In this document: one piece after another, positions 6,632 to 11,623 of the stretch
Numbering within the stretch: position 1 is the first letter of the stretch
Layout: each line of letters starts with the position of its first letter
From: CAYZIC01 sp964478335
GTDB taxonomy: Bacteria; Verrucomicrobiota; Kiritimatiellia; RFP12; DVOR01
Reading direction: 5' to 3'
DNA: 11,623 nucleotides
NCBI GenBank assembly: GCA_964478335.1
Contig: CAYZIC010000071.1
Coordinates: 1 to 11,623 of the forward strand
Made by a program: the position numbers and the translations under genes
The notes under the pieces: model-generated
Database searches by the model: none
Seen by the model: only the letters and a program-made list of their open reading frames with translations
What the model was told of the DNA's origin: nothing

Positions 6632-6712
6632 TTTTGGGATTTTGTCACTGATAGCAGCCTGTGGCCTTAGAGTGCTCCCGCTGGTCGCTTGTGGAGGGAT
6701 CCCAAAAATCTA
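6628..6712. repeat. 85-bp element with inverted ends
   Basis: TAGATTTTGGGAT at 6628-6640 is the inverted complement of 6699-6712, apart from one extra base. Between them lies GC-rich sequence containing GCCTGTGGCCTT (6657-6668), a 12-mer also found after the sialidase gene at 5835-5846. It could be a miniature mobile element or a structured RNA; no coding potential is seen. Confidence 0.45.
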
Positions 6713-6795
6713 AATCCGAACTCCCGCAGAGGCGGCCTTGGCCCTCACCACGACACTTTTATACTTCCGACCCACTAAAATCAAACAAGAGCCCA
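6713..6795. other. Intergenic, no feature recognised
   Basis: This stretch lies between the 85-bp element and the bidirectional terminator. It has a GC-rich patch (GGCGGCCTTGGCC near 6731-6743) and then AT-rich sequence. I see no gene, promoter or clear repeat in it. Confidence 0.5.
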
Positions 6796-6826
6796 AAAAG
6801 TCTCATTGTGGCACAATGAGACTTTT
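6796..6826. terminator. Bidirectional terminator between convergent genes
   Basis: A 15-base inverted repeat pairs 6796-6810 with 6812-6826: AAAAGTCTCATTGTG with CACAATGAGACTTTT, the centre forming the loop. The A run on the left and T run on the right give a U tract on both strands. It can therefore end both the acetyltransferase transcript and the Bat operon transcript. Confidence 0.85.
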
Positions 6827-6903
6827 CATATTACGCACCCTTTGAAAGGGGCAATTCAATGGATGGCAAACGATATTCTATCGGATCCAGCCGCTCGTAC
6901 ATT

Positions 6904-6930
6904 TCATATTCAACAGTCTACATTCCATAT
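6904..6930 (-). repeat. Inverted degenerate copy of the 7-bp array
   Basis: Read on the minus strand, this 27-base stretch matches 6533-6559 at 23 of 27 positions, sharing TGGAATGTAGA and TGTTGAAT. It lies just beyond the stop codon of the VWA-TPR gene, so inverted copies flank the convergent region, each next to a gene end. Confidence 0.6.
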
Positions 6931-6954
6931 CCTATAGCCGCAGGTGCCTCCACA

Positions 6955-9444
6955 TTACCAGTCTCGGTCGGTGGTGTTTTGCATGCGCTCTGCGGCACGG
7001 CGGTCTTTCTCGGCTTCGTGTTCTTGTTCGCGGTCAACGGCTTGCTGAAGCATCTTTTCTAGGTCATCTTTGGATTGTTGTTTTTCGTCGGAGAGCGATT
7101 CTTCTTGCTGTTGTTGCTCTTTATCTTGCTGTTGCTGATTTTTGTCTTGCTGATCCTGCTGGTCTTGCTGGTCTTGCTGATCCTGCTGGTCTTGCTGATC
7201 CTGCTGGTCTTGGTTTTGATCTTGGTTTTTCTGGTTTTGTTGATTTTGATTGGGGTCTTTGGGGAATAGCTCTCTAATCTGCTCTAGGCTAGCAAGGAGT
7301 TGGGGTTTTGTCGTGTCGGCCAATTGGGATGGGAGCTTTTGGGCGATGGCGATGATTTGCTCTTTTTCTTTTTGAGTGAAGGGCTTTGGTGGCGCTTTTT
7401 GGGAGGCTTTTTGTTGTGTTGGGCCGAGCTGTTGTGCGGCTTGGTGTTGCTGGATTTGCTCATCAGCCCACTTTGGAAAGGTTTGGTTGAAGTGCTCGAT
7501 CAAAATGGCGAGCTCTTGTTTGTCATCGCGGGTTGGTTGATAGGGGGTATTTGTGGCGATGCGATTTTTTTGGATGGCGATCGATTCTTGTATTAGGGCG
7601 GGCGGTACGGCAAAGCCTTTCCATAGGTTGTAGAGGAATTTTTCAGCAGGGTAGGTGTCGACAGGGGTGATGGTTAGGTCTTTTGCTTGTTGTACGGCTT
7701 GGTAGAGGTGCTCTTGTACGGCGGCACGTTGGTCTTCGAGCTGCTTACGGACTTTTTCGTCTTGGATGGCTTGCTCAATTTTTGATTGGATGGGGTAGAG
7801 GATGTCTGCTTGTTTATTGAGGGACTCTGCGAGGTCTTCGCATTGTGTGATTCTGAGGTGTGGGGTTTTGAGAGAGAGGATCTCTGGGATGCTTTTAATG
7901 AGTTTGCGCTGGGTGGTTAGCAGGGTGTAGACGAGCTTTTGGAGGGGGTCTTTTTCATATTGCTTGATTAACGTCTGGATATGGGCCTGTTTTTTTAGCT
8001 CTGGGAGAGAGGCTTGCACTCTGGCGAGGTTGCGTTGGTAAAGAGTCTCAGCGGGAGCGAGCTGAATGGCACGCAAAAACGCATCAGCAGCTTGTTGGCT
8101 AAGGGTGTATTTTTTTGGCGTATCGGACTCTTTGAGCGCTTGGTCTGCATAGGTTTTGCCGAGTAGGTTATTTGCAGGGGCTGCACAGTCAGCTTGATCG
8201 GAGAGAGCGAGGAGAAATCCTTGTGCGGCTGTGTAGTCCTCTATTTTGTAGGCAGCAAGGGCTGCGTTGTAGAGGGCTTTGTCGCGGGTGGGGCCTTCGA
8301 GTTGTGGTAGGATTGCCTGATATGTGTCGAGGGCTACTTTTAATTCGCCACGGTCGTATGCGCGCTGAGCGGTGGTTGTATCACCAGAGGGGGGCTCGTC
8401 TGCGGTTGCTTGTGTGGTGGCGAAGCAGAGGATGAGCAGCATGGTAAGGGTCGCACGGGCTTGGGTTTTGAGGCGGCCTTGGCTGAGTGCGCCTGCGATT
8501 AGGAGGAGGAGGAGGCCGGGTACGAGGAAGAGTGCATAGCGCTCTTGGGCTTGATTTTCGAGCTGTTCTTGCAATTCTTGTGCGGCGAGCTTGCGGAGGT
8601 AGTTGCGGTAAATGGTGCCGAGGGTGGTTCGGGCGGTACCAGCAGTGGCTAATGGGATGTATTGTCCGCCAGATGTTTCAGCAATGGCGCGTAGGGTGGA
8701 TTCGGTCAATCGAGATGTGACGGCTTTGCCTTCGTGCTGAATGATGCCGTGGCGTTGATCTTGGATGGTCGCACCTTGTGTGGAGCCAATGCCGACGGTA
8801 AAGATCGGGACGTGTTCATTTGCGGCTTGTTTGGCAGCCTCGATGGCTTTACCCGCGAGATCTTCACCATCGGAGATGAGCACGATGGCATTGTGGCTAC
8901 TTTGGGCGATGTTAAATGCCGCAAGGGCGGTTGTGATTGCCGCCGAGAGGTCAGTCGCACCCATGGGGGCCGAATGAATCGAGAGGTAGTCGATTGACTG
9001 ACGCAAGAAGCGGTAATCGGTCGTTAATGGGCAGAGGATCGTGGCCTTTTTACGAAAAGCAATCAATCCAGCTTTGTCGCCTTTGAGATCATCGATGAGG
9101 TCTACTAGGTCGGCTTTGGCGCGTTCTAAGCGGCTGGGGTAGACATCGCTAGCGAGCATGGAGCGTGATACGTCGACGACAAGCAGGAGGTTTCTCCCTC
9201 GGATTGTAATCGTCTGTGTGGAGGTGCCCCATTGCGGACGGGAAAGAGCAATGATGAGGCAAGCGAGCGCAAGAATGGTTAGGAGGAGCTGTTTCTTGCT
9301 GGTGCGCTGATGAGGTTGATTGAGGGCTTGGCGTGATAGCATAACCATGGCGCGTTGGCTCTTTTTTATCAATTGATGCCAAACGAGTGCAAGTACAGGT
9401 AGAGTAAGGAGGAGGAGAAGAATTGATGGATAGACAAATCTCAT
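6955..9444 (-). CDS. BatB-BatC fusion: VWA plus TPR membrane protein
   Basis: I start at the ATG at 9444-9442; AGAAGG (9452-9457, minus strand) is 7 nt away and the ATG overlaps the previous gene's TGA as ATGA. The 829-residue product begins with the BatA/B-type N-terminus: membrane segments at about 7-24 and 52-68. The VWA domain (about 85-285) has a full MIDAS: DVSRS at 91-95, Thr164 and Asp192 in ISDGED. Hydrophobic segments follow at about 304-320 and 332-346. TPR-like repeats (about 356-480) correspond to BatC. Residues 485-730 are an extra helical region, then a Gln/Asp repeat (745-767) and a charged tail ending in Asp-Trp, as I recall for BatC proteins. Bat proteins are linked to stress and oxygen tolerance and probably act with a MoxR ATPase; their molecular job is unclear. 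Confidence 0.88.
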   Translation of the reverse strand: MRFVYPSILLLLLTLPVLALVWHQLIKKSQRAMVMLSRQALNQPHQRTSKKQLLLTILALACLIIALSRPQWGTSTQTITIRGRNLLLVVDVSRSMLASDVYPSRLERAKADLVDLIDDLKGDKAGLIAFRKKATILCPLTTDYRFLRQSIDYLSIHSAPMGATDLSAAITTALAAFNIAQSSHNAIVLISDGEDLAGKAIEAAKQAANEHVPIFTVGIGSTQGATIQDQRHGIIQHEGKAVTSRLTESTLRAIAETSGGQYIPLATAGTARTTLGTIYRNYLRKLAAQELQEQLENQAQERYALFLVPGLLLLLIAGALSQGRLKTQARATLTMLLILCFATTQATADEPPSGDTTTAQRAYDRGELKVALDTYQAILPQLEGPTRDKALYNAALAAYKIEDYTAAQGFLLALSDQADCAAPANNLLGKTYADQALKESDTPKKYTLSQQAADAFLRAIQLAPAETLYQRNLARVQASLPELKKQAHIQTLIKQYEKDPLQKLVYTLLTTQRKLIKSIPEILSLKTPHLRITQCEDLAESLNKQADILYPIQSKIEQAIQDEKVRKQLEDQRAAVQEHLYQAVQQAKDLTITPVDTYPAEKFLYNLWKGFAVPPALIQESIAIQKNRIATNTPYQPTRDDKQELAILIEHFNQTFPKWADEQIQQHQAAQQLGPTQQKASQKAPPKPFTQKEKEQIIAIAQKLPSQLADTTKPQLLASLEQIRELFPKDPNQNQQNQKNQDQNQDQQDQQDQQDQQDQQDQQDQQDKNQQQQDKEQQQQEESLSDEKQQSKDDLEKMLQQAVDREQEHEAEKDRRAAERMQNTTDRDW
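7144..7215 (-). repeat. 9-bp tandem repeat coding for Gln/Asp
   Basis: On the plus strand, seven full 9-base units and a partial one alternate between GTCTTGCTG (A) and ATCCTGCTG (B) in the order A B A A B A B. Their complements code for Asp-Gln-Gln triplets in the C-terminal part of the VWA-TPR protein. Unit length is a multiple of three, so gain or loss of units would keep the frame. Confidence 0.9.
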
Positions 9445-10481
9445 GGTGATACCTTCTTTTGAGTGGGGGCAAGCAGAATCCACCCAGATTGTGTTGCGGT
9501 GCGAATGTGTGTCCAGATGCGTGTAGACTGAGTGGCATCGACTGGGAGGGTTTCTAAAATAGTGTAGGGGTCTGAGGCTTGTAGGGTGCCAATTGCAAAG
9601 GAATGGGTCGATGGTGCAAAGTAGAGCGGCTGAGAATCTTTCGTTTCGGTGGCAATCACTGAGATGTCTTGGATTTGGTCTGATTCTGTTGGCGGGCTAT
9701 AGAGGAGAGTGATGGGCTTACCTGTCTTTTGGGTATAGGTACCTTTTTTTGTGTCAAAACAAGCAATTGATGGGGCCGTAATTGTACGGCTAGTCTCTGT
9801 CAGGGGGACCACTAACTGGGCAACGGCGATAGATTTTTGTGTGCGGCTGACCAGTTTGGGTGGGTAGACTTTGAATTGTTTGACGTCGAGGTCAATGTGT
9901 GGCATGAAGTCCGTAGGTAGACTCCCCGAAACGGCCGTCACGACGCTGGTCACTTGCAATACATCGCCAACAAAAAAGGTCGGCTTTGAGGCGTGAACGC
10001 TCACGTTAAAGTTGCCAATCAAGGGGTTTGTCATGCTCTCAGGTTGCGGAGGCAAGGGATTCACCTGGAATGAAAAACGCTCAATAGCCCGACTAACGAG
10101 GTTGGTTGTTGTCTGGGTAAAAAAGCCCGATTGAAATGTTTTACTCAGCTCGACAGTCAATTGTCCGGCTGGCAGTGTGACCTCTTGAGCTTTGTCGTAG
10201 GTCTGATGCCATGTGAAGCGATGACGCAGTTGGTCGCCTTGCTTCTCAACAGTCAAGATGGGCATGGATGAGGGTAGTAAGTCTGAAATGCGCAATTTTA
10301 GAGAGTGGTTTGGCGGCGTGTAGAGATCGAGAGCGAGGGCAATTTCTTGCCCAGCGTAAATGTGTGGCTTGGCGGCTGTCTCTCCGAGAATAGACCATGT
10401 CGCTTGGGACGATTGAGCCCAGGCGATGGCGCTATTGAGCAGGAGTGCAGTGGACATCAGCAGATGCTTAATGTGAGTCAT
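9441..10481 (-). CDS. BatD-like periplasmic protein with SH3-like C-terminus
   Basis: The product has 346 residues. A signal peptide ends after A-W-A (residue 22). Residues about 30-140 form one beta domain. Residues 155-262 look like a BatD repeat: VSVHASKPTFFVGDVLQVTS, then KQFKVYPPKL, then PSIACFDTKKGTYTQKTGKP. Residues about 288-340 resemble a bacterial SH3 domain (DPYTILETLP, then IRTATQSGWILL). Unlike usual BatD there is no C-terminal membrane segment, so the protein should be soluble in the periplasm. The ATG at 10481 is served by a perfect AGGAGGT (10487-10493), and the gene overlaps its upstream neighbour by 14 nt and the downstream VWA gene by 4 nt. Tight coupling suggests a fixed ratio to the VWA protein. 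The BatD relationship is well supported; the SH3 call is weaker. Confidence 0.72.
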   Translation of the reverse strand: MTHIKHLLMSTALLLNSAIAWAQSSQATWSILGETAAKPHIYAGQEIALALDLYTPPNHSLKLRISDLLPSSMPILTVEKQGDQLRHRFTWHQTYDKAQEVTLPAGQLTVELSKTFQSGFFTQTTTNLVSRAIERFSFQVNPLPPQPESMTNPLIGNFNVSVHASKPTFFVGDVLQVTSVVTAVSGSLPTDFMPHIDLDVKQFKVYPPKLVSRTQKSIAVAQLVVPLTETSRTITAPSIACFDTKKGTYTQKTGKPITLLYSPPTESDQIQDISVIATETKDSQPLYFAPSTHSFAIGTLQASDPYTILETLPVDATQSTRIWTHIRTATQSGWILLAPTQKKVSP

Positions 10482-11067
10482 GAGAGACCTCCTGTAGGAG
10501 AATGGGGCGTAGGGTGGATTCTTGAATCCAAGAGAGCGTTACCGAGAGGGTGAGAATGGCGACAATGAGTAGCGCTAAATAACGCACCAATCGCAGTTTG
10601 TTGATCGCATAGAGGGTAAAGAGCAAAGTCAGCGCATAGACCCAATAGACCATGCGCTGGTTGAGGGGATAACGATAATGCCACGTCAGTAGTTGGCGCG
10701 TCCAGGGGATGATACGTTGCTGGGGATCAGGATGAATTGCGTAGGCAGCCACGAGGCCACGGGTGGACTCAGGGGTGCTCCCATAGAGGCGCTCAGCACG
10801 ATTGATCAGCTCAATGGCAGGCTTGGCTAATCCCGCTAAGGTGGCAACGGAGGCTGCGTTGAGGAGTGATTCTTGGCGAGGGCCATCCTGCGCGATTAGC
10901 TCAAGGTAGCTTTGTGTGGCCTTGGTGTAGTCAACAGGATTGCGCGCTTGAGTTGCCTGAGCATTGGCCTGCTCCCACATAAATTCACGCAACATTGGAT
11001 CTAGCTCACCATAGGCTAGATGAACGGAGCCTAGCAAGAGTAGGCTAATAAAGAAAGCTTTAATCAT
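10468..11067 (-). CDS. BatE-like TPR protein with two membrane segments
   Basis: The product has 199 residues. A signal peptide ends near Gly20 (A-Y-G). Residues about 25-110 are helical and TPR-like (FMWEQANAQ, then LLNAASVATLAGLAKPAIELINRAERLYG). Two membrane segments follow at about 139-155 and 162-180. Signal, TPR and paired membrane helices are the BatE layout in Bacteroidetes-type Bat operons, but the SH3 domain that I recall at the end of BatE is missing here. A comparable SH3-like domain sits on the next protein of the operon. The ATG at 11067 has GGAG 7 nt upstream and overlaps the end of the preceding gene by 8 nt. The call rests on layout and context more than on any diagnostic motif. 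Confidence 0.6.
   Translation of the reverse strand: MIKAFFISLLLLGSVHLAYGELDPMLREFMWEQANAQATQARNPVDYTKATQSYLELIAQDGPRQESLLNAASVATLAGLAKPAIELINRAERLYGSTPESTRGLVAAYAIHPDPQQRIIPWTRQLLTWHYRYPLNQRMVYWVYALTLLFTLYAINKLRLVRYLALLIVAILTLSVTLSWIQESTLRPILLQEVSHDSH
10487..10493 (-). promoter_or_regulatory. Perfect Shine-Dalgarno inside the BatE-like gene
   Basis: AGGAGGT on the minus strand lies 5 nt before the ATG at 10481 and within the last codons of the BatE-like gene. It fixes the start of the BatD-like protein and argues for strong independent or reinitiated translation. Confidence 0.85.
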
Positions 11068-11623
11068 GGCTCGACTCCAAATTGAGCGTAGGGGTGATAT
11101 CTTTTAAGAGGGAATGAATAAGTTTGCGTTCGTTGCGATCCCAGATCACGCCAGGTGTATAAAGGGCAGCCTCGAGAGATTCGTAAGCTTGGACGAGTGC
11201 CGCACTGTGAGTGGTGTCGATTTGGTGGTCTAGCAAGTATTGCTTGAGCGCCGCAGTGGTTAGGGTGGGGCGATTGAGCCATAAGCGCACCGCTTCAGCC
11301 GCCTGGTCAGGGGTTTTGGCACGGGCGAGTTGCTTTTTGGCGAAAGCGAGACGTTTCACTTTGGCACGTTGTGCGACCCATGCTGATTTGCCACCTCGGA
11401 TCAATGGTGCAACTAGGCGTAGCACAAGCAAGAGTAATCCTCCTGCAGGCGCAAGCCAAATCCATGGGGAGGGCATGCGGTGAGCAAGTGGGGTGGTGCC
11501 TAGCGTAAGACCACTGGGTAATGGACGATCGGTGAGGTCTTCATCTTCGGAGAGCTGGGCAATTTGAGCCGTTTCGATGACGCGCAGCGGAAAGGCTGGT
11601 GTCTGAATCGAGACATAGGCACG
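11060..11623 (-). CDS. batD: BatD-like protein, C-terminal part; 5' end outside window
   Basis: The frame is open from the TAA at 11060-11062 to the right edge, so the gene is truncated by the window. The ATG at 11476 is internal: the in-frame sequence before it continues as protein (AYVSIQTPAFPLRVIETAQ, then an acidic linker). That opening stretch fits the last strands of a BatD periplasmic domain. A single membrane segment follows (IWLAPAGGLLLLVLRLVAPL). The cytoplasmic tail of about 110 residues is helical, with DQAAEAVRLWLN and LEAALYTP, as in the C-terminal region of BatD. It overlaps the BatE-like gene by 8 nt. A DUF4381-type membrane protein is an alternative, but the pre-membrane segment favours BatD. 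MoxR, DUF58 and BatA genes would be expected further upstream. Confidence 0.6.
   Translation of the reverse strand, partial: RAYVSIQTPAFPLRVIETAQIAQLSEDEDLTDRPLPSGLTLGTTPLAHRMPSPWIWLAPAGGLLLLVLRLVAPLIRGGKSAWVAQRAKVKRLAFAKKQLARAKTPDQAAEAVRLWLNRPTLTTAALKQYLLDHQIDTTHSAALVQAYESLEAALYTPGVIWDRNERKLIHSLLKDITPTLNLESSHD

Noticed and set aside
6082..6648. Minus-strand frame of 188 codons opposite the acetyltransferase gene
   Set aside because: It is the antisense shadow of a well-supported gene, rich in Arg, Thr and His without any domain, and has no ribosome binding site.
6859..7062. Plus-strand 67-residue reading frame with an AAAGGGG stretch 7 nt before its ATG
   Set aside because: Its second half is antisense to the VWA-TPR gene and it follows a terminator with no promoter seen. 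The hydrophobic end reflects complementary codons of that gene.
7075..7269. Plus-strand Leu/Val-rich frame resembling a membrane protein
   Set aside because: It is the complement of the Gln/Asp repeat of the VWA-TPR gene; complementary CAG-type codons read as Leu.

Overview
The window comes from a Gram-negative, probably host-associated bacterium of about 50% GC. Several genes encode lipoproteins or periplasmic proteins, and there is a complete secreted GH33 sialidase. Compact intergenic repeats, AGGAGG-type ribosome binding sites and a Bat-type aerotolerance operon suggest the PVC group (Verrucomicrobiota, Lentisphaerota or Kiritimatiellota). That taxonomic guess is inference only. No rRNA, tRNA, CRISPR array, transposase or phage gene is visible.

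Left block (1-4055, + strand) is an envelope operon. It holds the 3' part of a PEGA-domain protein, a CsgG-like protein with a FlgT-C-like tail, a COG3014-type lipoprotein, a YcfL/DUF1425 lipoprotein and an LpoB-like lipoprotein. The genes are 16-29 nt apart and end at a convincing terminator. COG3014, YcfL and LpoB together point to outer-membrane control of peptidoglycan synthesis. The CsgG-like and PEGA proteins probably belong to the same envelope assembly.

Middle block (4056-6531, + strand) is a sialidase gene with its own extended -10 promoter, then a run of four hairpins, then a maltose-type sugar O-acetyltransferase gene. Sialidase plus acetyltransferase suits a life on mucin or other sialylated glycans, although only the sialidase is direct evidence.

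The convergent intergenic region (6532-6954) has no credible gene. It is packed with repeats: two related palindromes (one forms the C-terminal codons of the acetyltransferase gene), a 7-bp tandem array, a 10-bp tandem array, an 85-bp element with inverted ends, an inverted copy of the 7-bp array, and a bidirectional terminator.

Right block (6955-11623, - strand) is the distal half of a Bat (Bacteroides aerotolerance-type) operon. In transcription order it reads: BatD-like C-terminal part (runs off the window), BatE-like TPR membrane protein, second BatD-like periplasmic protein with an SH3-like tail, and a BatB-BatC fusion (VWA plus TPR) with an extra helical region and a Q/D repeat. All consecutive genes overlap by 4-14 nt, so they are probably translationally coupled. 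MoxR, DUF58 and BatA genes, if present, lie beyond the right edge.

I see no single obviously undescribed system. The most unusual items are the composite repeat region with its invasion of a coding end, the rearranged Bat domain layout, and the extended PEGA/CsgG/LpoB envelope operon.
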